DNA of 64,000 nucleotides. It comes from Alphaproteobacteria bacterium (lineage in GTDB: Bacteria; Pseudomonadota; Alphaproteobacteria; SP197). Below are positions 18,160-27,383 of this stretch, in pieces. The translations under genes were made by a program, and so were the position numbers. The DNA is taken from contig VGDP01000003.1 of assembly GCA_016869675.1 (NCBI GenBank), forward strand, positions 90,066 to 154,065, written 5' to 3'. Numbering within the stretch: position 1 is the stretch's first letter; every line of letters starts with the position of its first letter. The notes under the pieces were generated by a model, which was not told the DNA's origin, made no database searches, and saw only the letters and a program-made list of their open reading frames with translations.

Positions 18160-19638
18160 CTAGGCCCCACCCACGGGCTCGCCGATGCGCGACCATTCGG
18201 CGGCGGCGGCGCGGTTGGCGACACGGTTGGCCAGGGCCAGCACCACGTTGGGATCGAAGATCTGACCGCGATCGGTCATGAGCCGGTCGACCGCGTTCCC
18301 GACGGCCAAGCCCGCGCGCCATGAACGCGGGCTGACCATGCCGACGAAGGCGTTGGCCACGGCGATGATGCGCGCGGGCAGCAGGATGCCGTCGCCCCGC
18401 AGGCCGTCCGGCTGGCCCTGGTCGTCCCAGCGTTCGTGAAGCTGGCGCAAGGTGGCGGCGACGGGCCCGTCGAACTCGACGCCGGCGACCAGATCCGCAC
18501 CCATGCGGAGCGATTCGCGCACTTGGCCGAGTTCCGCCTCGGTCAGCCGGCCGCCCCGCGTCAGCGGCGCCTCGGGCACCAGGATCTTGCCCAGGTTCAT
18601 GAGCTGGCCGGCGATGGTGACGGTCTCGACTATCGAGGGCTCCAGCTCCATCTCCTCGGCGATCGCCTGGGCGACCGTCGAGACCCAGGCGGAATGGTCG
18701 GCGGCGAAGGGGTCGCGCCGGTCGATCACCTTGACCAGGGTGGCAACGAGCTGGCGCATCAGGCGCACGCGCTTCTCGCGCGCCTCGACCACCGGTGTCA
18801 CTTCCTCGGCCACAAGGAGGACCCGGTCCACCGTGGGCTCGGTGCCGAACGGGACGAACTGGGCGCGCACCACCGCCTGGCCCTTCGGGCCCGCCAGGTT
18901 CAGGGTCGACTCGACGGTCGCTTGCCCGGCGCGCGCCTGACGCGCAGCATCGTCGATGACGCGCGCGGGCAACGGCCCGAAGGCGTTGGCCACGGGCTTG
19001 CCGGTCAGGCCCGCGGCGTCGGACCCGGCGAGCGCGCTGAGTGCGCGGTTGACCCAAGAGACCCCCTGGTCGGCCTCAAGCACGGCGAGGCCCACAGGCT
19101 GGCTTTCGGTGACCAGTTCGAGGAAGCGGTTCTGGACGTCGAGGCGCACCGCCAGCTCGCGCGCGCGCCGGGCCGCCAGCGCCTCGCGCCGCGAGGTGCC
19201 GTGTCGCCACGCGGCGACCAGGATGGCGGCCAAGCCAACGATCACCAGGAGGGAGATCGCCACCAGGGCGGTACGACGCCCGCGCGCCGCGGTCGCCAGA
19301 AGGAGGTTGCGCAGGTACGTGCGCTGGGCCGCCTCGTCGGTAACCCCGGCCGCGATGGCGCCGGCGACCCGGGCGATCCAGTAGGGCACGATCTGACCCG
19401 CCGGAAATCGACCTCCGGCCCACAGGCCGAGCGTGACCGCCGGGTTGAAGTGGCCGCCCGAGATGTGGCCGACGGCGTAGGCCATGGTCAGCACGGTCAG
19501 GCCGAAGGCGAGCGAGGCACCGGCCAAGCCGATGCCGAGATCGGGGACGGCCGCCGCGAGCACGGCGCTGCCGCAGCCGCCGAACATTAGCCAGAACGTG
19601 CCGAGGAACTCGGCACCCAGTTTCCGCGTCATGGACAT
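18160..19638 (-). CDS. Chimeric protein: half an aquaporin fused to PAS and degenerate HD-GYP domains
   Basis: Residues 1 to about 98 are the first half of an AqpZ-type water channel ([36 protein letters not shown]), with the first NPA box and three membrane helices. The second half and second NPA are absent. From about 99 it becomes a signalling protein: a short outer segment, a membrane helix ([20 protein letters not shown]), a PAS-like domain (170-280) and an HD-GYP-like domain (310-490). The HD-GYP residues are mostly lost: HD becomes MN in [12 protein letters not shown] becomes GQP, and a late Asp is Asn (VANAF). It cannot be a normal channel and probably not an active c-di-GMP phosphodiesterase. 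It heads the kinase/phosphatase operon. Confidence 0.8.
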   Translation of the reverse strand: MSMTRKLGAEFLGTFWLMFGGCGSAVLAAAVPDLGIGLAGASLAFGLTVLTMAYAVGHISGGHFNPAVTLGLWAGGRFPAGQIVPYWIARVAGAIAAGVTDEAAQRTYLRNLLLATAARGRRTALVAISLLVIVGLAAILVAAWRHGTSRREALAARRARELAVRLDVQNRFLELVTESQPVGLAVLEADQGVSWVNRALSALAGSDAAGLTGKPVANAFGPLPARVIDDAARQARAGQATVESTLNLAGPKGQAVVRAQFVPFGTEPTVDRVLLVAEEVTPVVEAREKRVRLMRQLVATLVKVIDRRDPFAADHSAWVSTVAQAIAEEMELEPSIVETVTIAGQLMNLGKILVPEAPLTRGGRLTEAELGQVRESLRMGADLVAGVEFDGPVAATLRQLHERWDDQGQPDGLRGDGILLPARIIAVANAFVGMVSPRSWRAGLAVGNAVDRLMTDRGQIFDPNVVLALANRVANRAAAAEWSRIGEPVGGA

Positions 19639-19710
19639 GGTCGTCTCTCGTTCATCGCCGAAGTACGCACGTATACGAACACAGGCCGTTTCCCACGGCC
19701 GAACGGAACG

Positions 19711-21123
19711 CTAGATCGGCGGCCGGCGCCGCGCCCAGGGCCGCGCCAGTTCCATGGCCTTGCCGATGCGCAGCACGCCGAGTTCGTCGAACCTTCGGCC
19801 GATGATCTGTAGGCCCAGCGGCAGCCCGGCATGAGTGAACCCGGCGGGCACGCTGAGCGCCGGGCACTGCGGCACGTTGTTGAACACCTCGGTCATGTCG
19901 AGCGCGACGATCCGACCCGCTGCGTTGCGATGGCCGAAGTCGGCGTCGGACTTGGTCACCTCGGGCGCGGGGCGCGCCATGGTCGGGCACAGCAGCACGT
20001 CATGGGTCTCGAACACCTTGGCCAGCGCGCGCCACTGCTCGGTGCGCACGATCTCGGTCTTTTTGTAGTCGACCGCCGAGACCTTGAAACCGGCGTCCAT
20101 CAGCGCGGCCACGTTGGGGTCCATGCGATCCCGCCACGCGGGCAGCAGGTGGCCGAAGTAGGTGGCCATGAACACCTGCCACAGCACGTACCAGGCGTCG
20201 CGGATCGCCACCGACCAGCCCAGGTCGACCTCCTCGACGATCGCCCCCGCCGCGCGCAGGGCGTCCGCGGCGGCGCGCACCTGCGCCTCGACCTCGGGGT
20301 CGACGTCGTAAAAGCCGAGATCGACATCGAGCGCGAGCCGCAGCCCCTTGACCGAGGCCGGGACGGTGGCCGGAAGACGCAGGTTCGTGCCGATCGACTG
20401 GATGTCCGCGTCGCTCGGCCCGTGCGCTACCTTGAGGAACAGCGCGGCGTCGTCGACCGTGCGGGCGAGCGGCCCGAAGTGCGAGATGCCGTCGAACTGG
20501 CTAGCCAGGATGTCCATGGGGATGCGGCCGAGGCTCGGCTTGAGCCCGACCAAGCCGCAGTGGGACGCCGGGATGCGCACCGAGCCGCCCATGTCGGTGC
20601 CCTCGGCGAGCGGCACGCAGCCGCTGGCCACCGCCGCGCCCGAACCGCCGGACGAGCCGCCGGGCGTGCGCTGCGTATCCCACGGGTTGCGCGTGATTCC
20701 CCACAGCGGGCTCTGGGTGAAGCTCGCGTGGGCGAACTCAGGCGTCGTGGTCTTGCCGATCACGATCGCGCCGGCGGCCTTGAGCCGTTCGACGATCAGG
20801 GCGCTCCGTTCAGGCACCCAGTGCTCGTGGGTGCGCGAGCCCAGCGTGGTGCGCTTGCCCTTGGTCGGCGTCAGGTCCTTGATGGCGATGGGCACGCCGT
20901 GCAGCGGCCCCAGCGCGTCGCCACGCATCACGGCAGCCTCGGCCTCGCGCGCCTTGCGCAGCGCCTCGTCGGGATAGACGAAGCAGAAGCAGTTGAGCCG
21001 CGCGTTGGCCGCCTCGATGCGCTCGAGCGCGTTCTTGACCAGGACGACCGGCGAAAGATCGCGCGACCGGATGCGCTTGGCGAGCTGAGTCGCCGACGTG
21101 AAGCAGAGATCGAGGTCGGTCAT
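19711..21123 (-). CDS. Amidase (amidase-signature family)
   Basis: A 470-residue hydrolase of C-N amide bonds. The Ser-cisSer-Lys triad is visible: Lys in PIAIKDLTPTKG (about 80), the signature GGSSGGSGAAVASG (about 155-168) and the nucleophile Ser in GTDMGGSVRIPAS (about 179). Its ATG overlaps the stop of the cupin gene upstream (ATGA), so the two are co-translated. Family members act on diverse amides. The cupin partner hints at a small-molecule catabolic unit, but the substrate is unknown. Confidence 0.9.
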   Translation of the reverse strand: MTDLDLCFTSATQLAKRIRSRDLSPVVLVKNALERIEAANARLNCFCFVYPDEALRKAREAEAAVMRGDALGPLHGVPIAIKDLTPTKGKRTTLGSRTHEHWVPERSALIVERLKAAGAIVIGKTTTPEFAHASFTQSPLWGITRNPWDTQRTPGGSSGGSGAAVASGCVPLAEGTDMGGSVRIPASHCGLVGLKPSLGRIPMDILASQFDGISHFGPLARTVDDAALFLKVAHGPSDADIQSIGTNLRLPATVPASVKGLRLALDVDLGFYDVDPEVEAQVRAAADALRAAGAIVEEVDLGWSVAIRDAWYVLWQVFMATYFGHLLPAWRDRMDPNVAALMDAGFKVSAVDYKKTEIVRTEQWRALAKVFETHDVLLCPTMARPAPEVTKSDADFGHRNAAGRIVALDMTEVFNNVPQCPALSVPAGFTHAGLPLGLQIIGRRFDELGVLRIGKAMELARPWARRRPPI

Positions 21124-21470
21124 GCCGGTTTCCAGTCAAAGCCGATCAGGACGCAGCCGGTCTCGGTGCGCGTGTTGTGCCGCGTGCCCGGCGCGTAGGA
21201 GACGACGTCGCCGGCGCGCAGCACGGTGCCGTCGCTCTCGATCACCTCGCCCTCCAGGATCAGGAAGTCCTCGAACCCGGCGTGGGTGTGCTCGATCGTG
21301 ACGGCGCCAGGCGACATGCGCATGAAGTAGACGCCCTCGCCACGGGCGCGGTCGTAACTCAGGTTGAGCAGGCCGATCTCCGGCTGGACCGGACCCTCCA
21401 GGTCGTAGACCTCGAGCGGCGCGGTGTTGATGGCTACCACGCGCCGATCCTTGCGATCCTTGACCCCCAT
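21120..21470 (-). CDS. Single-domain cupin
   Basis: A 116-residue cupin barrel. Motif 1 includes IEHTHAGFEDFLILEGE, with two His and a Glu as metal ligands. Motif 2 includes YAPGTRHNTRTETG with the last His. ATG at 21470 has a GGGAGG site, so the longer upstream frame is not needed. It is coupled to the amidase gene. Such small cupins are metal-dependent isomerases, lyases or sensors; the activity here is not predictable. Confidence 0.82.
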   Translation of the reverse strand: MGVKDRKDRRVVAINTAPLEVYDLEGPVQPEIGLLNLSYDRARGEGVYFMRMSPGAVTIEHTHAGFEDFLILEGEVIESDGTVLRAGDVVSYAPGTRHNTRTETGCVLIGFDWKPA

Positions 21471-21525
21471 GCCGGCCTCCCACCACAGTCCGGCGAAGCC
21501 TACCACAGCGGCGGCGAGGTGTTTC

Positions 21526-21690
21526 ATGCCCTACGACACCGTTGACTACGGCGTCGAGGACGGCGTCGCGACGCCGCTGCGCCGCGCGTTCATGGCGATC
21601 GCGAGCAAGGACGGCCTGAAGGCGGCGATCGCCTGGCGCGACGCCCGTTTCGCCGGCCGCCGCGACGAGGCCTTCGAACCGGAGGAGTAG
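21526..21690 (+). pseudogene. Probable internally deleted crotonase (enoyl-CoA hydratase) remnant
   Basis: The 54-codon open frame starts MPYDTVDYGVEDGVAT, the standard N-terminus of many enoyl-CoA hydratases. It then jumps to PLRRAFMAIASKDGLKAAIA and RDARFAG, which resembles the family C-terminus. The roughly 200 residues between are missing. The junction is near 21574 and stays in frame. It could also be a genuine small protein, but the match at both ends favours a deletion product. Confidence 0.5.
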
Positions 21691-21699
21691 AGGCGCCGG

Positions 21700-23031
21700 T
21701 CAGGGCGCACGTGCCAATGTGTCGTAGAGGTGATCGCACGGCCCGGGCGATGGGGCCGCCGAGCCCGGCAGGTTGTCCATCAGGAACCGAAGCACGTGGA
21801 GACCGGCGATAACCTTGATCGCATCTTTTGGTACGTCACGCTCCGCGAGCGCCGGAGCCAGGAGAGGCAACCCCGTCGCGTCGAAACCGAACTGCTCGTA
21901 GCCGTCGAAGTCGGAGCCAAGCGCGATGAATCGTGCGTCAAACTCCTTCTTGATCATGAAGTCGACGCGATCGGCGAATCGTCGTGCGTAGGTGTCATCG
22001 ACATCTTGGGGAGCGGTACCCTCCTCGATGATCGGACACAGGGCGTCGTCCCACAGGCCAGGCCCGATCAGCCCGCCTGTGTTCGCGATGAGATGCGCGT
22101 CCTCAACTTTGAGATTCCGCGCCGGGCTGCACGCGTCGTCGTCGGGTGCCGGATTGATTCCCGTGTGCGACACGACGATCGGAAAGGACCCCTCCACGCG
22201 GAGGTCGATCACGGCCCGAATGAGCTCCTTCGACGCGTGGGCCAAGTCGATGATCATGCCCCGCCTGGCCGCCTCGACAATGACGGCCTCGCCCGCATCC
22301 GTCAAACCACGCTTGTGCTCTTTCCCCTCGTGCTGGGAACTTCCGTATGCGTTGTCGAAGAAGTGCACGAGCCCCAGCAGAACGAACCCGCTTTTCCTCA
22401 AGACTCCGATGCTCTCGGCACCATGTGTCAGCGCCTGCGCGCCTTCCAGTCCGAGCAGGCCACCGATCACCTCGGGATCCTTGAGCTTGCGCTCGCAGAA
22501 CTCATCGAGCGTCGGCCGATCGCGCACGAGCACGAGCTTGTTGTCCGGGTCGGCCGCCAGGTTCGCGAGCCTATGGGCCTGATGCAGCGCGAGCGCCTCG
22601 TAGTCGAACCAGGTCTCGGGCGGCCACAGAGCGCTGATCGCCAGCGCGCTGATCATGTTGGGATGCTCGCCGCAATCCTCATTGTCCTTGCACCAGGTCT
22701 TGTTCGTTGGCACGCCGAACACCTGGAGCCCGACCCCGCCCTGGCGCAGCCGCAGAATGTCAGTGTGGCCGACGGGTTCGCGCGCCATTGGCGCGTCCAC
22801 GCCGATGTCACGCAACGCCAGCAGGGGGTCGGCATGGATATCGGCGAAGAACAGGCGCGGTCCGGTGTTGGGCGCATCGCCCCACTGGAATGGTCGGCTG
22901 CCTTCGACCGTGTTGTAGCGTTGTTCGACCAGTCCGGCATCCACGGCACACGCACCAAGTGCCGCGACGACAGCAAGCGCCACGACCACGATCCAGCAAC
23001 GGTGCCCCTTGGCCAAACTGCCCCGCGGCAC
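21700..23031 (-). CDS. Membrane dipeptidase-like lipoprotein (peptidase family M19)
   Basis: A 443-residue exported zinc dipeptidase-like protein. The N-terminus has a hydrophobic stretch ending in a lipobox (LGAC near residue 28), so it is probably a lipoprotein. Metal-site segments are present: ADIHADPLL with HxD near 66, LEGAQAL, VSHTG and GSDFDG. Start GTG at 23031 is the one giving the signal sequence. Members cleave dipeptides with broad or D-residue specificity. A second, more divergent M19 gene occurs at 34636. Confidence 0.87.
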   Translation of the reverse strand: MPRGSLAKGHRCWIVVVALAVVAALGACAVDAGLVEQRYNTVEGSRPFQWGDAPNTGPRLFFADIHADPLLALRDIGVDAPMAREPVGHTDILRLRQGGVGLQVFGVPTNKTWCKDNEDCGEHPNMISALAISALWPPETWFDYEALALHQAHRLANLAADPDNKLVLVRDRPTLDEFCERKLKDPEVIGGLLGLEGAQALTHGAESIGVLRKSGFVLLGLVHFFDNAYGSSQHEGKEHKRGLTDAGEAVIVEAARRGMIIDLAHASKELIRAVIDLRVEGSFPIVVSHTGINPAPDDDACSPARNLKVEDAHLIANTGGLIGPGLWDDALCPIIEEGTAPQDVDDTYARRFADRVDFMIKKEFDARFIALGSDFDGYEQFGFDATGLPLLAPALAERDVPKDAIKVIAGLHVLRFLMDNLPGSAAPSPGPCDHLYDTLARAP

Positions 23032-23083
23032 GCCGAGTTTCGTAGACGAGCGCCCTGGGACTCGGCAGCGGCTCGTTTAGGAG

Positions 23084-23734
23084 CTAGACGATGTCGAGGA
23101 TGCTGGCGCCGAACTGCTTCGGTTGCCAGTCGTGGGGCAGGCTGGCGTGCTTGCTCGCGCTCGACTTCAGGACCGCGCGGAACGCCTCGACGATCTGCCA
23201 TGGTCGGGCCTGGTACTGGTGCAGCGCGACATCGTGATGAGCGATCCACAGCGCCGCCGCCCCCGAGACATGGACCGTGGCGTAGGACGCGCCGTCGCCG
23301 TCATTACCGTAAACGAACTGTGGATGGGGCCAGGAGCCGATGGTCGTCGCACGCCAGATTTCGACCGCGGGCGCCGAAACGTCGACCCACTCGCCGCGGC
23401 TCGACCCGGTCCACGGTCGTCCACGGTTGGTGACGCCCGCGATGACCCCCGCCGCGATGATCTTGCCGAGCGTGATCCAACCGTCTGGCGCCGACTTCTG
23501 CATGAGGATCGCGAGCACGTCGAGGTTCATGTAGTCAGCCGCGGCCCACGCCACGACCAAAGCGATCGGCGCCCTGATCTTAAATTTTATGAAGACATCG
23601 ACCAGAGGGCCCCATTCGAACAGCACGGAAAGTGCACGTTCGAGAAACATCGCCATGACGACGATGATGATCAGAAGGCTGATCAACCGCTCGAAATTCG
23701 CCTGCTCAAAAATATTCAACGAAGACAGTTCCAT
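23084..23734 (-). CDS. Chimera of a small membrane protein and the C-terminal part of a subtilase
   Basis: The first ~95 residues have two hydrophobic segments (ISLLIIIVVMAMFLE; APIALVVAWAAADY) of an unidentified inner-membrane protein. From about residue 97 the sequence is the back part of a subtilisin-like S8 protease: TNRGRPWTGSSRGEWVDVSA, then DGASYATVHVSGAAALW, which contains the catalytic Ser. The Asp and His parts of the triad are absent, so it cannot be an active protease. The junction near 23440 keeps the frame. This looks like an internal deletion that joined two neighbouring genes, though a true fusion is possible. Confidence 0.7.
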   Translation of the reverse strand: MELSSLNIFEQANFERLISLLIIIVVMAMFLERALSVLFEWGPLVDVFIKFKIRAPIALVVAWAAADYMNLDVLAILMQKSAPDGWITLGKIIAAGVIAGVTNRGRPWTGSSRGEWVDVSAPAVEIWRATTIGSWPHPQFVYGNDGDGASYATVHVSGAAALWIAHHDVALHQYQARPWQIVEAFRAVLKSSASKHASLPHDWQPKQFGASILDIV

Positions 23735-23821
23735 GAATCTCTTCGCGCCCTATGCTGGCGTTAGAGGTTTCAGCAGATCTTCTAGGGGCGTCAACATGGA
23801 TTCTAGCGCCCAAGGGGCCGG

Positions 23822-24949
23822 TCAAGCGACGGCGGGCGGTTGGTGCGGCAGGGCGATGTAGGCGGCCGATTGCATCTCGGCCAGGCGGCTGACCGTGCGG
23901 GCGAACTCGAAGGCGCCGTCGCCCTCGGTGTAGAGCGCCTCGGGCGCGGCCGCCGCCGTGCACAGGAGCTTCACCTTGTGCTCGTAGAGCACGTCAATCA
24001 GGGTGATGAAGCGGCGCGCCGCGTTGCGCTGGTCCGCGCCCAGCGCGGGAACCCGGTCGAGCACCAGGGTGTGGAACGCGCCGGCCAGCGCCAGGTAATC
24101 CGCCGCGCCGAGCGGCCGTTCGCAGAGCTCGGCGAAGGACGCGCGCGCGACGCCACGCGCCGCCGCCGGCACGACGACCTGGCGACCCTGCACCTCGAGC
24201 GTGACCGGTGCCGGCGTCTCGTCGCCGATCAGGTGGCGGAAGTCGGCCTCGAGCCTGCTCTGGTTCTCGGCCGTGAGCGGCGCGAGGTAGACCGCCTCGT
24301 GGGTCAGGAACGAGGTGCGGTAGTCGGTCGGCCCGTCCAGGTGAAGAACGTCGAGCTTCTCCTTGAGGAGATCAATGAACGGCAGGAAGAGCTGGCGGTT
24401 GAGCCCGTCCTTGTAGAGGTCGTCGGGCGGCCGGTTCGAGGTGGCGACGACGACCGCGCCCTGCTCGAACAGGCGCGCGAACAGCCGCCCCAGGATCATG
24501 GCGTCCGCGATGTCGCTGACCTGGAACTCGTCGAAGCAGAGCAGCGCCGCGCCGGCGGCGACGCGCTGCGCCACCGGCGGGATCGCGTCGCGGGTGTGGC
24601 TGCCCGGGTTCTCCTGGCGGCGGAACGCGTGGATGGCGCCGTGCACCTCCTGCATGAAGGCGTGGAAGTGCACGCGCCGCTTGGCTGCGACCGGCGCGTG
24701 GTCGAAGAACAGGTCCATCAGGAACGACTTGCCGCGCCCGACCCCGCCGAACATGTAGAGCCCGGTCGGCGGCGCCGCCTTGGGCGCGCGGGCGAACCAG
24801 CGCTTCACGCGGCCCTGGGCCGGCGCGTAGCCGTCGAGCCGACGTGCCAGAAGCTCGAGCTTCTCGACCGCCAGCTCCTGGGCGGGGTCACGCTCGATCG
24901 CGCCCTTGGCCAGCAGCGCGCGATAGCCCGCGATGGGCGATCCGGCCAC
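23822..24949 (-). CDS. zapE: AFG1-like ATPase, cell division protein ZapE
   Basis: A 375-residue ATPase of the ZapE/AFG1 family that associates with the division ring or membrane protein quality control. Walker A is [25 protein letters not shown] follows, then Walker [17 protein letters not shown] and sensor segment [13 protein letters not shown], all in family order. The open frame continues 132 codons upstream without homology; GTG at 24949 ([13 protein letters not shown]) is taken as the start. It begins 20 nt after the upstream dehydrogenase stop, so the two may be one transcript. Confidence 0.93.
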   Translation of the reverse strand: MAGSPIAGYRALLAKGAIERDPAQELAVEKLELLARRLDGYAPAQGRVKRWFARAPKAAPPTGLYMFGGVGRGKSFLMDLFFDHAPVAAKRRVHFHAFMQEVHGAIHAFRRQENPGSHTRDAIPPVAQRVAAGAALLCFDEFQVSDIADAMILGRLFARLFEQGAVVVATSNRPPDDLYKDGLNRQLFLPFIDLLKEKLDVLHLDGPTDYRTSFLTHEAVYLAPLTAENQSRLEADFRHLIGDETPAPVTLEVQGRQVVVPAAARGVARASFAELCERPLGAADYLALAGAFHTLVLDRVPALGADQRNAARRFITLIDVLYEHKVKLLCTAAAAPEALYTEGDGAFEFARTVSRLAEMQSAAYIALPHQPPAVA

Positions 24950-24969
24950 GGGCCGGGCTCCCGCGCGGC

Positions 24970-25944
24970 TCAGGCGGGCTTGGCCTTTCGCGGCGCCGCC
25001 GGCCGGCCCTCGCGCGTCACGGTGCGGATGAACGAGCCGACGCAGGAGTCGCGGAACGCCTCGAGATCGCGCACGGAACGCCCGGCGGCCTCGCGCCGGG
25101 TGCCGTCGATCAGCGCCTTGCGCGTCTTGGCGCTGAGCCTCGTCGGCTTGAGCGTCGCCCATTTGCCGACCGAATCGCCGAAATGAGCGAGTGTCGCGGT
25201 CATGCCGCCCTCGCCGCCGGTCAGGTGGTAAGTCAGGCACGGGCCCATGACCGCCCAACGCAGGCCGGGACCCTGGGCGATGGCGATGTCGATCTGCTCC
25301 GGCGTGGCGACTCCTGCTTCGATCAGATGGACGCATTCGGCCCACACCGCGTCCTGGATGCGGTTGGCCAGGAAGCCGGGTACCTCCTTCTTCAAGAGGA
25401 GCGGCGTCTTGCCGATGGCGGCGTAGAACTTCATGGCCCAGGCCAGCACCGCGGGCGAGGTCTTGGCGCAGCCCAGCAGCTCGACCAGTGGGATCAGGTA
25501 GGGCGGGTTGAACGGGTGGGCGATCAGGAACCGCTCGGGCCGCTTCATGCGCCGGGCGATGCGCGTAGGCAGGAGCCCCGAGGTCGACGACGCGATCACC
25601 GCGTCGCGCGGCGCGGCGGCATCCAGCCGGGCGAGCAGGTCGATCTTGAGCGCCTCGTTCTCAAGGGCGTTCTCCTGAACCAGCTCGGCCTGGGCGACCG
25701 CGGCCTCGGGCGTCGCGGTGAAGATCAAGCGGTCGGGCCGGCGACCCTTGGCCAGGCCGAGCTTGGTCAGCTTCGGCCAGATCTTGGAAAGCTGGGCGTC
25801 CAGTCTGGCCGCCGCACCGGGCGCCGGGTCCCACGCGGTGACGGTCATGCCGCGCGCCAGGAACAGCGCCACCCAGGCCGAACCGATGGTGCCGGTTCCG
25901 ATGACGGCGGCGCGAAGGACCTTGTCGGGAGCTGGGCGTGCCAT
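24970..25944 (-). CDS. 3-hydroxyacyl-CoA dehydrogenase-like, probable L-carnitine dehydrogenase
   Basis: The 324-residue NAD enzyme has [17 protein letters not shown] at the N-terminus, [12 protein letters not shown], then [11 protein letters not shown] and [16 protein letters not shown]. This combination is closer to L-carnitine 3-dehydrogenases than to fatty-acid enzymes. A betainyl-CoA-type thioesterase gene is 6 kb away (31748), and choline/betaine genes occur elsewhere in the window. Carnitine to dehydrocarnitine is the favoured reaction, with another short 3-hydroxyacid as alternative. Confidence 0.8.
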   Translation of the reverse strand: MARPAPDKVLRAAVIGTGTIGSAWVALFLARGMTVTAWDPAPGAAARLDAQLSKIWPKLTKLGLAKGRRPDRLIFTATPEAAVAQAELVQENALENEALKIDLLARLDAAAPRDAVIASSTSGLLPTRIARRMKRPERFLIAHPFNPPYLIPLVELLGCAKTSPAVLAWAMKFYAAIGKTPLLLKKEVPGFLANRIQDAVWAECVHLIEAGVATPEQIDIAIAQGPGLRWAVMGPCLTYHLTGGEGGMTATLAHFGDSVGKWATLKPTRLSAKTRKALIDGTRREAAGRSVRDLEAFRDSCVGSFIRTVTREGRPAAPRKAKPA

Positions 25945-26003
25945 GACCTACCTCGCTGTTGCGGCGCCGGCAATCTATGGGTTTTCGCGCCGCGCCGGCA
26001 ATG

Positions 26004-27383
26004 TCAGCGACCGCCCCGGGCCACGGCAACGAAGCGCGCAAACGGCCGGCGATCGCGCAGCGCGGCGAGCGGTGCACTGAAGTGGCCCCCGGGCAGGACG
26101 ATCCGGTTCACCGTCGGCAGACCCCAGGCCTCGCACAGGGCCTCGCCGCCCGCGAAGGGTGTCACCGCGTCGCGCCGCCCCAGCAGCGAGACGATGCGGT
26201 CCGGCGCGATGGCCGGTCGGGCCGTGGGCGCGATCGCCTTGGAGAAGGGTTCCAGGCGTTGTGCCGTCCAGCCGGCGGTGGCCAGCGCGCCATCGGCGCC
26301 AAGCCCGGTCGCCAGCCGGCTCGACCATAGGAGTTGGCCGGGATCGCCGTGGTGCACCACCAGGAGCGCCGCGTCGGGGCGCATCGCCGCGGGCCACGCC
26401 GCGCAGTGGCTGACCACGAGCTGGGTCGCGAACGAGCTCATGCTGACGCCGCCGACCGCGACCGGTCCGCCGAAGACCTCGCGACACCAGCCGACGATGG
26501 TCGCCGTCTCGTGCACCTGCGCTTGCAGCAGAGCCAAGGGACCCACGGGTGCGGTCGCGATGAACGGCTCGCCACCGTAGTGCCCCGGCACCGTGCGCCG
26601 GCCGTGCCACGGCGACGTCGGCTCGACGACACGGCACCCCAGCGCGACGAACGCATCGGCGGCGCCGATGGTCGTGCGCCACAGCTCGGCGTCGACGAGC
26701 AGGCCGTGCCCCACGATCACCGTGGCCACGGCCGGGCCTTGCGGCTCGGTCACGCGCGCCGTCACCACGTCGCCCATGGTGGGCGAGGCGAAGCGCAGCC
26801 ACGAGACGGCAGCGGAAGCGGCCTCGTACCCGGATGAACGGCTGACGGCCTGCGCCGACCGGGGTGGCCGGTACGCCTGGGCGGGGTCCGCGATGACCGC
26901 TTGCCACTCGGCCGCCGCGCGATCGGGCGTCGGCACGGCCCAACGCACCTTGGGCGGATCGACACCGCGCAACAGGGGCAGGAAACGCAGCCGCTGCATC
27001 ATGAAGGCGTGGCTGGCAGCACGCCGCTCCACCTCCAAGTCCCGGACCCGCTCAGGCGCCAGTCGCGTCGCGCCGAACAGCGCCGCCTCCCAGCGCGCGT
27101 CCAACGCGCTCGCGGTACGCGCCGCGGCCGCGTGCTGGTCGAGCAGCACTCGCGCGAAGCCGCGCCGGGGACCGGCGAGGCGCTCGAGTCCCGACTCGGC
27201 GGCGAAGCGGTCCACGTCGGCGGTAGCCGCCGCCGCCCACAGGCGCGACAGCGGTACGTACCAACGCAACAGGCCCCACAGCGCGAACCGGTCGAACCAG
27301 GGGCGTGTGGTCAAATCGCCGAGCGGCGTGGCGAGGACCGCCTCGAGCGTGCGGTCCATGTCGCGCGGCTGGCGCATGGGCAC
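26004..27383 (-). CDS. Alpha/beta-hydrolase family protein, unassigned
   Basis: A 459-residue protein whose second half is an alpha/beta hydrolase. VATVIVGHGLLVDAELW is near 220, the elbow is GGVSMSSFATQ (about 305), an acid lies in LLGRRDAVTP and the terminal His in PGGHFSAP. The N-terminal half is helical and Arg-rich with no recognised domain. The layout recalls large ABHD18-like hydrolases. GTG at 27383 overlaps the ABC transporter stop by one base; ATG 27377 or 27359 are alternatives. Confidence 0.7.
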   Translation of the reverse strand: MPMRQPRDMDRTLEAVLATPLGDLTTRPWFDRFALWGLLRWYVPLSRLWAAAATADVDRFAAESGLERLAGPRRGFARVLLDQHAAAARTASALDARWEAALFGATRLAPERVRDLEVERRAASHAFMMQRLRFLPLLRGVDPPKVRWAVPTPDRAAAEWQAVIADPAQAYRPPRSAQAVSRSSGYEAASAAVSWLRFASPTMGDVVTARVTEPQGPAVATVIVGHGLLVDAELWRTTIGAADAFVALGCRVVEPTSPWHGRRTVPGHYGGEPFIATAPVGPLALLQAQVHETATIVGWCREVFGGPVAVGGVSMSSFATQLVVSHCAAWPAAMRPDAALLVVHHGDPGQLLWSSRLATGLGADGALATAGWTAQRLEPFSKAIAPTARPAIAPDRIVSLLGRRDAVTPFAGGEALCEAWGLPTVNRIVLPGGHFSAPLAALRDRRPFARFVAVARGGR

